Shown piece after piece: positions 49,440-58,416 of a DNA stretch of 63,636 nt. The notes under the pieces were generated by a model that worked only from the letters and a program-made list of their open reading frames with translations, did not search any database and was not told the origin of the DNA. The position numbers and the translations under genes are program-made. The DNA is from Alphaproteobacteria bacterium. GTDB taxonomy: Bacteria; Pseudomonadota; Alphaproteobacteria; UBA2966. Each line of letters begins with the position of its first letter. Position 1 is the stretch's first letter. The stretch covers positions 1-63,636 of the forward strand of contig JABILA010000070.1 in NCBI GenBank assembly GCA_018654745.1, written 5' to 3'.

Positions 49440-50228
49440 ATGAGCGTACAACCTCCGCGCCGCCCTTCGTCGGCGGAGATCACAATGGCCCGCCAACAGG
49501 GCAAGAATTATTATTCTTTAGCATCAGAAGACGGTGTTGTTGCAAACAAGTCTTCATCCTCTGACAGCATCGATAGTGCCGGCGAGATACTTGCCGCGAT
49601 ATCCTCCTTGCGGGAAGAATTGCTGGAAGGTGGCATCAAGGTTTCTGCTGCAGATGTGCCCGAGGTTGCTGTTGCTGCAGTGGCACCAGTCGAGGTGCCG
49701 GTACAGGACCCTTTGTCCGAGAATGAAGAGCTGAAAGATCAGCTCTCCGAACTTTCCGAAGCGATTGCAGAAACCAAACGCGAACTTGCCAGTTTGCGAG
49801 ACCCCAACGTGAAGTCGGCGGTTGAGGTAAAATCAGCAACCCAGGAACTGGATGCTGTTGTAAACGCAACCGAAAGTGCCACCAACGACATCATGAATGC
49901 CGCGGAACAGATCGATGATCTGGCGGGCCGTCTGAAAAGTCAGGCCGCAACGCCAAACGATGCAGCGGTCGCCGAAGAAATAAACGAACGTGTCGTAAAT
50001 ATTTTTGAAGCCTGTAATTTTCAGGATATTACCGGACAACGCATCACCAAAGTCGTCAACACGCTAACCTACATTGATGAACGGGTCAGCCGGATGATGG
50101 AAATGTGGGGCGCAGAACAAATCGCCTCAGATCAAGGTGAAGTCGCTCACGACGATGATTTGCTAAACGGTCCTGCTCCCGAAGGTGAGGGCTCCTCTCA
50201 AGACGACATCGACGCCCTGTTTGACTAA
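49440..50228 (+). CDS. cheZ: CheZ-type CheY phosphatase
   Basis: CheZ removes phosphate from CheY. The 262-residue protein has a long helical region, with the hallmark FQDITGQRI motif: catalytic Asp196 and Gln200. It ends with SSQDDIDALFD, which looks like the CheY-binding peptides of CheZ and of the FliM N-terminus. I choose the ATG at 49440, which is preceded by GAGG; a longer frame opens upstream. It is far from the che operon. Confidence 0.85.
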   Translation: MSVQPPRRPSSAEITMARQQGKNYYSLASEDGVVANKSSSSDSIDSAGEILAAISSLREELLEGGIKVSAADVPEVAVAAVAPVEVPVQDPLSENEELKDQLSELSEAIAETKRELASLRDPNVKSAVEVKSATQELDAVVNATESATNDIMNAAEQIDDLAGRLKSQAATPNDAAVAEEINERVVNIFEACNFQDITGQRITKVVNTLTYIDERVSRMMEMWGAEQIASDQGEVAHDDDLLNGPAPEGEGSSQDDIDALFD

Positions 50229-50257
50229 AGCAGAGAACCTGTTTTTCTGAAATTGCT

Positions 50258-50875
50258 TTAGCGAATTTGGATCCGGTGCGACCAGGTCACGCCATCGCTG
50301 ACTGTGATGTCCTTGAACCCGAGTAACTTTGTCAAATCAAAGAAGGTAAAATAGTCCTGCACACCCAGTTGTTTGAACAAAGGTGTCAAACGCGCCATGG
50401 CGGTCATTTGCGCCAGGGCAGCCCGGGCCCGGAACAGGCTTGAAAACGTACCCTCGTCCAATCCGATGATGATCAGTTTTTGCGCTCCATCGCCTTTTGC
50501 GAAAATGGCAAACCGCGGCGGATAGCTTCGTTCTTGCTGTTGTTTGGTGATACCGGTGACAAATCCCAGTCGGGTTACACGATTGGCCCGATCAAGTTTC
50601 TCCGACCGCGCCTTGTAAATTTCCCCGGAACCTGGAACTGGATAGTAATATCCGGAATGTCGTTCATTCAGAAAGGTAATTCTGGCTGCCGGTTTTTTGG
50701 CCGGTTTCGTCACCGGTTTTGTCTCTGGTTTTGTCTCTGATTCCGGGGCCTTGTCGGATGGCTTTTCCGTGTTGGTCTTAACCGACGCAGGCACTTCTGT
50801 TTGATTGGCCGCGCACGCAGACAGCAGCCCGATCACCAGCAGTGACTGGATACCTTTAACAAACTTGTTCACCAT
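50258..50875 (-). CDS. predicted lipoprotein of unknown function
   Basis: A 205-residue protein with a lipobox LLSAC, so Cys21 should be lipidated. A Lys/Pro/Thr/Glu-rich linker follows (about 25-65), and then a globular part of about 130 residues. The globular part has no motif I recognise. It is convergent with cheZ, 29 bases apart. The name is limited to lipoprotein. Confidence 0.7.
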   Translation of the reverse strand: MVNKFVKGIQSLLVIGLLSACAANQTEVPASVKTNTEKPSDKAPESETKPETKPVTKPAKKPAARITFLNERHSGYYYPVPGSGEIYKARSEKLDRANRVTRLGFVTGITKQQQERSYPPRFAIFAKGDGAQKLIIIGLDEGTFSSLFRARAALAQMTAMARLTPLFKQLGVQDYFTFFDLTKLLGFKDITVSDGVTWSHRIQIR

Positions 50876-51036
50876 GAATTCCTGATCTTCTTCGTCCCAC
50901 CTTCAGATAAAGATCACAATGACTGCGTCCCGAAAAACTTTCAAGGGCACCCTGATTGTGCCTCTTGTATCGAAAAACCTTGAAGACGTGGCAGGGTCTG
51001 GCTTGTGCGCTGTACATCGGTATACTTTCCACCAAG

Positions 51037-51061
51037 GCGATTCCGGTTTAAACGGAATCGC
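51037..51061. repeat. palindrome 1 upstream of NAD kinase
   Basis: GCGATTCCG (51037-51045) and CGGAATCGC (51053-51061) are perfect 9-bp arms with a 7-base loop. It pairs with a near-identical palindrome 71 bases on; their stems differ by compensating base changes. Confidence 0.7.
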
Positions 51062-51107
51062 TTGTGCTTCGAATGTTAGCTCAAATCAAGGGGTTTGAGG
51101 CAATGCT

Positions 51108-51132
51108 GCGTTTCCGTGAAACCCGGAAACGC
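51108..51132. repeat. palindrome 2 upstream of NAD kinase
   Basis: GCGTTTCCG (51108-51116) and CGGAAACGC (51124-51132) are perfect 9-bp arms with a 7-base loop. The design is the same as palindrome 1, with A to T in one arm and T to A in the other. Confidence 0.7.
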
Positions 51133-51163
51133 TCTAATTCCGGTGAGAAATCAGAAGAGCATC

Positions 51164-51943
51164 ATGTCCGCACGCAAAAAGAATCCCAAAATAGCTTTTG
51201 TCGCCAGCCAGACCACTCAGGCTCAGGCTGCCCGGCGCGCCATGATGCAGGAATATGATCATGTGCCTGCAAAATCTGCCGACATTATTGTGGCCATTGG
51301 CGGCGACGGATTTATGCTACAAACCCTGCACCGCCACCTTCAACACAATGTCCCGATCTTCGGTATGAACCGCGGAACTGTCGGCTTCATCATGAACGAA
51401 TACAGCAAGGAGAACTTGCTGGACCGCCTGCGCGCTGCAGAAGAAGTTGTGCTTCACCCCCTGAAAATGACCACAAGGAACGTCAAGGGCCGGAAGAAGA
51501 CAGCGCTTGCCATCAACGAGGTTTCCCTGTTGAGGCAAACTCGCCAGGCGGCTCATCTTGAAATTTCTGTCGATGGCCGTGTGCGTCTTGATGAACTGAT
51601 TTGTGATGGTGCACTGGTGTGCACACCAGCTGGCAGCACAGCCTATAACTATTCCGTTCACGGCCCCATTCTGCCCCTGGGCTCAGACGTCCTTGGCTTG
51701 ACGCCGATCAGCGCGTTCCGGCCTCGCCAGTGGCGCGGGGCGATCATGCCGTGCAACGCAAAAATTCGTTTCGATGTTCTCGACGGTGACAAGCGACCCG
51801 TCAGTGCGGTGGCAGATCATACCGAAGTCCGGGATGTTGTTTCTGTCGAAATTGAAGAAGATCGCAGCACCCGAATTCGTCTTTTGTTTGATCCGGAACA
51901 TAATCTGGAAGAACGTATCCTGCGCGAACAGTTTGACCATTGA
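51164..51943 (+). CDS. nadK: NAD kinase
   Basis: Phosphorylates NAD to NADP. The 259 residues contain the GGDG motif (46-49) and the conserved NEV and [11 protein letters not shown] regions. The length matches the short alphaproteobacterial NadK. I place the start at the ATG at 51164 with AGAAGAG before it; the longer frame runs through the palindrome region. Confidence 0.93.
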   Translation: MSARKKNPKIAFVASQTTQAQAARRAMMQEYDHVPAKSADIIVAIGGDGFMLQTLHRHLQHNVPIFGMNRGTVGFIMNEYSKENLLDRLRAAEEVVLHPLKMTTRNVKGRKKTALAINEVSLLRQTRQAAHLEISVDGRVRLDELICDGALVCTPAGSTAYNYSVHGPILPLGSDVLGLTPISAFRPRQWRGAIMPCNAKIRFDVLDGDKRPVSAVADHTEVRDVVSVEIEEDRSTRIRLLFDPEHNLEERILREQFDH

Positions 51944-51982
51944 TGCCCGACATCTGACCCTGTCCTCTGAGAGAAAATTACT

Positions 51983-53218
51983 ATGACCTTCGAAGATAAC
52001 ACGACGACCGAGCACCCGACTTTTGTCACCCATCTTGAGTGCGGCATGACCGGCGCAATATTCAAGGCGGACGAGCTGCATCAGTTGTCGCCGGAGGGTT
52101 GGCCAATGTTGGTGCGCTATGATCTGGAGGCGCTGGGAAAATCCCTGAGCAAGAATGATCTGGCAAATCGTTCGGCTGACTTATGGCGTTATCGGGAGTT
52201 TCTGCCCGTTCGAAAAGCCGAAAATATTGTCTCACTTGGCGAAGTTATGACGCCTTTGATGCCTCTATCCAGGTGTGTTCCGGCAGGTGCCACTGTGCTG
52301 GTCAAGGACGAGGGTCGTCTGCCAACGGGTTCGTTCAAGGCGCGGGGACTGGCACTGGCCGTCAGCATGGCCAAGGAACTGGGTATCACGCGCGCGGCAA
52401 TGCCAACCAATGGCAACGCCGGAGCTGCACTCGCCGCTTATGCCAGCAAGGCCGGCATTGAGACCTATGTTTTCTGCCCCGAAGATACACCAGCCGTCAA
52501 TATGGCCGAAATCGCCTTGCAGGGTGCAAAGCTCTACCGGGTGAACGGGCTGATCAATGATTGTGGCAAAATTGTCGGAGAAGGCAAGGAAGCCATGGGC
52601 TGGTTCGATGTCTCCACCCTCAAGGAGCCCTATCGCATCGAAGGTAAAAAAACCATGGGCCTCGAACTGGCTGAGCAATTGGGTTGGCGCGTACCCGATG
52701 TGATCTTCTACCCCACTGGCGGTGGTACAGGCCTGATCGGTATGTGGAAGGCTTTTGCCGAACTGGAAGCGATTGGCTGGATTGGCAGCAAACGACCGCG
52801 CATGGTCGCGGTCCAGGCCGAAGGTTGTGCGCCCATTGTCAAAGCCTGGGAAGAAGGCAAACGGCATGCCGAAACCTGGGTCGACGCCCATACAGTTGCC
52901 AGCGGCATCCGCGTCCCTGCGGCCATCGGTGATTTTCTGATCCTTGACGCTGTTCGCCAGTCTGATGGATTCGCCAGCGCCGTCAGTGATGCGGATATCG
53001 AGCAGGCACGGACTGATGCTGCCGGACAAGATGGTGTTTTGCTCTGTCCTGAAGGTGCGGCAACACTGGCTGCCTACAGGGCAGCCCTGGAAAGTGGCCA
53101 GGTCAGCAGCGACGATGAAGTTGTTTTACATAACTGCGGCAGCGGTTTGAAATATCCCATGCCGGAAGCCGGATCAGATATTGATCGCCACAAACCTGTT
53201 GATTATGCGTCGATGTAG
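51983..53218 (+). CDS. thrC: threonine synthase-like PLP enzyme
   Basis: Fold-type II PLP enzyme that makes threonine from phosphohomoserine. Lys119 in TGSFKARG is the expected PLP lysine. The GNAGAALAAYASK, PTGGGTGLIGMWKA and NCGSGLKYP motifs bind the cofactor phosphate and ring. The N-terminal ECxM region resembles the short threonine synthase class. The 411 residues are normal. Cysteate synthase-like enzymes have similar sequence, so the substrate is likely but not certain. Confidence 0.8.
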   Translation: MTFEDNTTTEHPTFVTHLECGMTGAIFKADELHQLSPEGWPMLVRYDLEALGKSLSKNDLANRSADLWRYREFLPVRKAENIVSLGEVMTPLMPLSRCVPAGATVLVKDEGRLPTGSFKARGLALAVSMAKELGITRAAMPTNGNAGAALAAYASKAGIETYVFCPEDTPAVNMAEIALQGAKLYRVNGLINDCGKIVGEGKEAMGWFDVSTLKEPYRIEGKKTMGLELAEQLGWRVPDVIFYPTGGGTGLIGMWKAFAELEAIGWIGSKRPRMVAVQAEGCAPIVKAWEEGKRHAETWVDAHTVASGIRVPAAIGDFLILDAVRQSDGFASAVSDADIEQARTDAAGQDGVLLCPEGAATLAAYRAALESGQVSSDDEVVLHNCGSGLKYPMPEAGSDIDRHKPVDYASM

Positions 53219-53251
53219 CAGGAGCCGGGAAAGCTGGTATCCCGGGTGGAC

Positions 53252-53923
53252 TCAGGGATGATGTCCGGGGAAATGGGCACCTTCCGCGTACTGGTCTTTA
53301 CGACCTGAATCTTCCAGGCCCCGCATGACGATCCGGCGAAAGGCGCGAGTTACCTTCACACCCTCTACCGCTTCGCCACGTCGCCACCATTCGAGAATCA
53401 TCCCGGTCAAGCCAGCGACAATAATCGTGGCAATTTCGGACCGTTCGATATCTGTACGAAATGTGCCGCGCATGGCCCCCATGCCGATTATGCCATCAAC
53501 GATCTTGACCAGCTGTGAATTGATCAAACGGCAACGGTTTTCAAGCCTGTCATCGCGCCCTTTGAAATCCATGCTAAACCGAACCACCAGCAACATGAAA
53601 TCTGCTTTGCGGACGGCTATGGACGACAGGCCATTGATAAAGCCAATGAGCTTGCCATGCGGCGTGGCATGGGCATCAGCAATTTTTTTGACCAATGGCT
53701 CCAGGACCTGGTATTGCACCTGATCCATCATAGCGATGGCGACGGCTTCCTTGTCACCAAAGTCTGCAATCAGGACATCGGTTTCTATCGCCGCTGTCAT
53801 GGCAATCTCATCCAGACTAACCGCTTCATAGCCTCGTCTGACAAACAATTTGACAGCGGCCGAAATCACCCGTTTCGCACGGTCACGACGTCCGCTACCG
53901 CCCGGACTTGGGGATTTGTTCAA
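53252..53923 (-). CDS. TetR-family transcription regulator
   Basis: A 223-residue regulator with an N-terminal TetR helix-turn-helix (about 15-60) and an all-helical C-terminal ligand domain. I choose the TTG at 53923: CGGAG precedes it, and a TTGACA-N16-TAGTTT promoter lies just upstream. The longer frame would begin at that TTGACA. A and G/C-rich inverted repeats around the promoter could be its own operator. The ligand is unknown. Confidence 0.78.
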   Translation of the reverse strand: MNKSPSPGGSGRRDRAKRVISAAVKLFVRRGYEAVSLDEIAMTAAIETDVLIADFGDKEAVAIAMMDQVQYQVLEPLVKKIADAHATPHGKLIGFINGLSSIAVRKADFMLLVVRFSMDFKGRDDRLENRCRLINSQLVKIVDGIIGMGAMRGTFRTDIERSEIATIIVAGLTGMILEWWRRGEAVEGVKVTRAFRRIVMRGLEDSGRKDQYAEGAHFPGHHP

Positions 53924-53952
53924 AGTTTTTCTCCGCTCCTGGATGAAGCGCC

Positions 53953-53980
53953 AAACTACGCTCAAACAAGGCGCTGTCAA
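53953..53980 (-). promoter_or_regulatory. sigma-70 type promoter of the tetR-like gene
   Basis: On the minus strand TTGACA (53980-53975) and TAGTTT are separated by 16 bases. AGCGCC and GGCGCT arms flank the element, so it may also be an autoregulatory operator. The -10 is weak. Confidence 0.5.
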
Positions 53981-54038
53981 CGGCTATGAGAGGAATTCAC
54001 CGGGTCCCTGACAGCAACGCCATTATTGATCCGAAATG

Positions 54039-54800
54039 CTACAGTTTAACTGTCATCCCGCCATCAATAACCAATAAATGACCGTTCACATAGGCCCCGG
54101 CTGGTGATGCCAGAAACACAGCGGCTCCTCCCAGTTCCGCAGGGTCTCCCCAACGGCCCAGCGGCGTGCGATCACAGACGAACTGATTGAATTCAGGATC
54201 CTCGACCAGGGCCGCATTCAGTTCCGTTGCAAAATAGCCGGGGGCGATGGCGTTGCAGGTAACGCCATCAGGCCCCAGTTCAACAGCCAGGCCCCGGGTC
54301 AGCCCCGCCAGACCTGCCTTGGCAGAAATATAAGCCGGTACGGTTGGCCTGCCCAATACCGAGAGGACAGACGCAATATTGATGATGCGGCCAAATTTCT
54401 GCCCGGTCATATATCCCGCCGCGTGGCGAGCCATATAAAAACAAGAGGTCAGGTTTGTGTGCACGACCCTGGCGTAATCTTCAGTCGTAAATTCTTTCAA
54501 CTCAGCCCTGTGCACGATACCCGCGTTATTAATCAGAATATCGATGCCACCAAAATCTGCTGCCATCTGATCCATGGCACCAAGTGCCGCCGCTTCGTCC
54601 GAGACATCGAACACTGAAATCGAGGCGCTGCCGCCAGCGGCTTCGATTTCTGCGACACCAGCCCGTAAAGTATCCTCATATCGACCGTTCAGGACAACAT
54701 GGGCCCCCGCAGAAGCCAGCGCCCGGGCCATTTCCAGGCCCAGGCCCCGGGAAGAACCTGTCACCAATGCCCGCTTACCCGTTAGCGAAAAAATTTCCAT
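54039..54800 (-). CDS. short-chain dehydrogenase (gluconate 5-dehydrogenase-like)
   Basis: NAD(P)-dependent SDR of 253 residues. The motif TGSSRGLG lies near the N-terminus and NNAG near residue 90. The catalytic Ser is in INIASVLS, and Tyr and Lys are in YISAKAG. Similar to 5-keto-gluconate reductases, but the substrate cannot be read from sequence. I take the ATG at 54800, since the longer frame adds a non-SDR N-terminus. Confidence 0.82.
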   Translation of the reverse strand: MEIFSLTGKRALVTGSSRGLGLEMARALASAGAHVVLNGRYEDTLRAGVAEIEAAGGSASISVFDVSDEAAALGAMDQMAADFGGIDILINNAGIVHRAELKEFTTEDYARVVHTNLTSCFYMARHAAGYMTGQKFGRIINIASVLSVLGRPTVPAYISAKAGLAGLTRGLAVELGPDGVTCNAIAPGYFATELNAALVEDPEFNQFVCDRTPLGRWGDPAELGGAAVFLASPAGAYVNGHLLVIDGGMTVKL

Positions 54801-54947
54801 ATGCCTGTCGTCTCCCGTTCTGCATTCAATTGCGCTTAAACCAGCGCCAGAGCCAGCATTCCACATTATCCAAAAAATCGTGTCCCAGATTGGACTCATG
54901 AGTATACGCGTTATATCAAATCAATGTATCATGGATCACATATTAAC

Positions 54948-54959
54948 GTTACGCGTAAC
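54948..54959. repeat. 12-bp perfect palindrome before the divK-like gene
   Basis: GTTACGCGTAAC lies 18 bases before the divK-like TTG start, next to a TTAAC sequence. It is a good operator candidate. No CtrA site with correct spacing is formed. Confidence 0.4.
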
Positions 54960-54977
54960 ACTATGCAGGAGTGCGAT

Positions 54978-55388
54978 TTGAGCGACAATTCCGAAGCGTC
55001 CGAAGCCGATTTACCTGCCCGTATTGTCTATGTAGAGGACAACCCGGCAAATGTGAGGCTACTGGAATTTCTGATCGCCCGACACGATGATCTGTCCCTG
55101 ACCGCAGCGGAAACCGGGGAAGCGGGTGTCGAACTTATCCAGAAGACCTTGCCGGACTTGGTATTGATGGACATTGGCCTGCCGGGAATCGATGGTTTTG
55201 AAGCCCTGCGCCAGTTGAAAGCTGATGAAACGACCCGGCATATTCCGATTATCGCGATCAGTGCCAACGCCATGCCGCACGATGTCGAAAAAGGCCGTCA
55301 GGCAGGTTTCATGTCTTATCTCACCAAACCTATCGATATCAACGAATTGCTTGAAGCTGTAAAACAGATCCTTTCAGAAAACACCTGA
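54978..55388 (+). CDS. single-domain response regulator, DivK-like
   Basis: Receiver of 136 residues with acceptor Asp65 in LVLMDIGLPG and Lys in TKPID. DivK is a typical match for this form. AGGAG lies 6 bases before the TTG at 54978; the ATG farther upstream would add 18 non-receiver residues. The next gene encodes a histidine kinase whose C-terminal receiver looks very similar, so the pair likely shares a phosphorelay. True DivK is normally beside pleD, so orthology is unproven. Confidence 0.78.
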   Translation: MSDNSEASEADLPARIVYVEDNPANVRLLEFLIARHDDLSLTAAETGEAGVELIQKTLPDLVLMDIGLPGIDGFEALRQLKADETTRHIPIIAISANAMPHDVEKGRQAGFMSYLTKPIDINELLEAVKQILSENT

Positions 55389-55434
55389 ACCATGTCAGGC
55401 GTGTCCGATATCGTCGCCCGGAATGTTACCCGCC

Positions 55435-55456
55435 ATGAATAAATCATGAATAAATC
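55435..55456 (+). repeat. tandem 11-bp repeat upstream of the histidine kinase
   Basis: ATGAATAAATC occurs twice in tandem (55435-55445, 55446-55456). Each copy starts a very short open frame (4 and 8 codons) just before the kinase start at 55465. A related sequence ATGTATAAATCC begins the kinase itself. It may be a recent duplication of the gene start. Confidence 0.6.
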
Positions 55457-55464
55457 CGGCCGAA

Positions 55465-57519
55465 ATGTATAAATCCGGTCCAGACGATCAACATACTGCC
55501 GCCAACTGGCGGCTGGTTTCCTATGTCGGCCTCTCGATTATTCTTCTGCTGATCTCCCTGCAAGGACCTGATCGCGGCTGGAGTATCCTGGACATCGGTC
55601 ACACTGTTCTCGAAACGGGTTCCACCCTGATCGCCCTTTTTGTCGGCGTTCTGGCTTTGGTCAGGTACTACAGCAAGCGGGAAGGCAAAATTCTCATAGT
55701 CGGCGCGGCCATGATCGGCACCGGATTGCTCGACGGCACGCTGGCAATTTCTCCGACGTTAATGACCCACGCCACAGTACCCCCTGCACATCCATCCAGC
55801 CTTCTCTGGTGCTTCGAGATTTCCCGGCTCTATCTTTCTGCCATGTTTGTTTTCTGCTGGCTTGACGGACTTTTAAGGCATTCCCGTCACGGATTGGACC
55901 AAACCAGCGAGTACAGAATCTATTTCCTTGCCCTGCTTCTTCTGGGTGTCTGCAGTTTGATGTTCTGGTTGGGTTTCGACAGCCCGAGTGATATTGCCCA
56001 TCCACTGTTCGGCTTTATCAGAACGTTTTTACCGGCAGTCCTGTTTCTACTGGCGACAGTTGGTTTTCTGATCAGGGGAAAGTGGCGAGACAGTGACCTG
56101 GATCACTGGATTATCCTTTTCCTGATTGCCAACGTTGCAGCACAATTGACCTTTATCCTGGCAACCCCTGAGACCACACACGCGTTGCAGATTGCCCACG
56201 AACTCAAGATCCTGTCTTACATACTGCTGTTGGTAGGAATGTTGCGCAGCATGTACAATACCTTCCGCGAATCAGCTGAAATCACCTTGAAGATTGCCGA
56301 AGCAAATGTCGCGCTGAAACTTGAGGCAGAAGAACGCCGCCGCGCCCAGGAGCAAACGGAAAGGGCAAAAAACCAGGCCGAAAAATCGGATATGGCCAAG
56401 TCTGAATTTCTGTCCAGCATGAGCCACGAGCTTAGAACACCGCTGAATTCAATTCTGGGATTTGGTCAATTGCTTGAACTTGATTCGGACGTCATCGCAA
56501 ACCAGACCAAATCCGAATCCGTAGAACAAATCCTCAAGGCGGGTCGTCATTTGCTTGAACTGGTCAATGAAGTTCTGGACCTTTCACGCATTGAATCCGG
56601 AAATCTTGATCTGGCCCTGGAACAGGTTTCAGTCGACGAGAGCGTGAAATTTTGCTTGTCCCTGAGCCGTTCAATGGCAGAGAAACGCGACATCCAGATC
56701 GAGATATCCGAAACAACACCTTCCGAACACTTTGTTCTTGCGGACCTGACCCGGTTTCGACAGGTTCTTCTCAATCTGATCAGCAATGCGATCAAATATA
56801 ACCGGGCGCAAGGCAGCATTCGCATATCCTCTGAGCATGCTGACAAAAATTCCATTCGCGTCACTGTCAAAGATACTGGCCCGGGGTTGAACGAGGCCCA
56901 GATCGGTCAAATATTTGAACCCTTTAACAGACTTGCAGCCGCGAATTCACAGATCGAAGGTACGGGCATTGGCCTGACCATCACCCGACGCCTGATCGAA
57001 ATGATGGGGGGCACAATTGGTGTTGAGAGCAAACCTGGTGATGGTGCAACATTCTGGTTTGAACTTCCCGCGATCGAAAAATCATCGGACCAGTCCACAT
57101 CGCCGGCAGCCCTGAACAGCGTCGACGATGGCCCCGAAATTCATGTTCACAAAGTTCTCTATATCGAAGACGATCCGGCAAACCTGCATCTGATGAAAGC
57201 CCATTTCGCCAAACGTCCTGATCTTGCTCTGGAAACCGCAGTGACAGCGGAAGCCGGGATCGAGATGGCCACAGCCAGCCCTCCCTGCCTTATTCTGATG
57301 GATATCAATCTTCCCGGCATGAACGGCTATGGCGCCTTGAAACAGTTGCAATCCCAGACGGGAAACGCCTCAACACCTGTCATCGCAGTGACAGCCAGGG
57401 CCACTGCGCATGATCTCAGGCTGGGGCATGAAGCCGGCTTCAGTGCCTATATCACCAAGCCCTTTGAAGTAGATGTTCTGTTTTCCGAAATCGACCGGGT
57501 GCTGCAACGGGCTGAATAA
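55465..57519 (+). CDS. hybrid histidine kinase with multi-pass membrane sensor
   Basis: A 684-residue kinase. About eight membrane helices fill residues 15-275, in a MASE-like arrangement. A coiled coil follows (about 280-320). HisKA has His in MSHELRTPLN (about residue 328), followed by the HATPase domain. The C-terminal receiver has acceptor Asp in LILMDINLPG. The tightly linked DivK-like gene upstream suggests a phosphorelay. The signal is unknown. Confidence 0.88.
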   Translation: MYKSGPDDQHTAANWRLVSYVGLSIILLLISLQGPDRGWSILDIGHTVLETGSTLIALFVGVLALVRYYSKREGKILIVGAAMIGTGLLDGTLAISPTLMTHATVPPAHPSSLLWCFEISRLYLSAMFVFCWLDGLLRHSRHGLDQTSEYRIYFLALLLLGVCSLMFWLGFDSPSDIAHPLFGFIRTFLPAVLFLLATVGFLIRGKWRDSDLDHWIILFLIANVAAQLTFILATPETTHALQIAHELKILSYILLLVGMLRSMYNTFRESAEITLKIAEANVALKLEAEERRRAQEQTERAKNQAEKSDMAKSEFLSSMSHELRTPLNSILGFGQLLELDSDVIANQTKSESVEQILKAGRHLLELVNEVLDLSRIESGNLDLALEQVSVDESVKFCLSLSRSMAEKRDIQIEISETTPSEHFVLADLTRFRQVLLNLISNAIKYNRAQGSIRISSEHADKNSIRVTVKDTGPGLNEAQIGQIFEPFNRLAAANSQIEGTGIGLTITRRLIEMMGGTIGVESKPGDGATFWFELPAIEKSSDQSTSPAALNSVDDGPEIHVHKVLYIEDDPANLHLMKAHFAKRPDLALETAVTAEAGIEMATASPPCLILMDINLPGMNGYGALKQLQSQTGNASTPVIAVTARATAHDLRLGHEAGFSAYITKPFEVDVLFSEIDRVLQRAE

Positions 57520-57567
57520 CGCGTCTATCGCACGACCTGTCAGGACGCGGCACCGGGCCGCTGTCGA

Positions 57568-58239
57568 TCAAATCAGATTGTTTCGAACCGCATAGGCTGA
57601 CAATTCAGCAACAGTTCCCAGCCCCATCTTGCGTTTGATATTTTCCCGGTGCTTGCGAATGGTGTGGGTGCTGATGCTCAACATTTCCCCGGCACTGTTC
57701 GAGGTATGTCCCTCGGCAATCAATTTCAACACCTGCAACTCCCGGGCACTCAGGATGTCGTCGATCTGAACGGCTGAAACATTACTGGATGTCTGGGTTA
57801 CGCCCTGATTGATGCTGCCGGGCAAGGGGTCAGGAAAATATTTCTGGCCAGCCAGGGCCGCCCTGATCGCCTTGTATATCTGCGACATATCGGCCGTCTT
57901 GAAGATAAAAGCATCCGCGCCAGCGCCATTTACGGCTTCAGCTGCAAGGCTTTCGGCATCCTGGCCGGTCATCAGCACCAGGCGAATGGGAATTTTTCGA
58001 ACCCGGACTTCACGGGCGATATCCAGGCCCGAGCGACCAGGCAAGCGTAAATCCAGAACTGCCAGATCAAAATTTCCCTGAATGATCAAATCCAGGGCAT
58101 TTCGGCCTTCGGACGCTGCGACAACATCAAAACCTTCGTCCATTCGCTCAAGCAGGGTTATCAAGCCCTCTCGAATCAAAGTATGATCATCGGCGATCAG
58201 AATTGATGTTTTGGTGCTAACTGTTTCTTCCAGGGTCAT
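57568..58239 (-). CDS. NarL/LuxR-type response regulator
   Basis: A 223-residue regulator: receiver with acceptor Asp63 (VLDLRLPG), then a LuxR helix-turn-helix at the C-terminus with LSARELQVLKLIAEG. It lies divergent from the next kinase gene (58417), which has its own receiver, and may be its partner. No target is visible. Confidence 0.88.
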   Translation of the reverse strand: MTLEETVSTKTSILIADDHTLIREGLITLLERMDEGFDVVAASEGRNALDLIIQGNFDLAVLDLRLPGRSGLDIAREVRVRKIPIRLVLMTGQDAESLAAEAVNGAGADAFIFKTADMSQIYKAIRAALAGQKYFPDPLPGSINQGVTQTSSNVSAVQIDDILSARELQVLKLIAEGHTSNSAGEMLSISTHTIRKHRENIKRKMGLGTVAELSAYAVRNNLI

Positions 58240-58416
58240 TACTGATCTGATGTTGGTTTCTGTTCATGGAAAACTGACGTATTCGCGCCTCTGCAGACAT
58301 TAGTAGAAGTGCGTTTTTGCAGACAATACAAAGATGATCAATATCAGCTGACTTTCGACAGATAAATTCCTGACCAAATCGCCATTCATCCCTTTGGAAA
58401 CGCTGATCACACCAAC

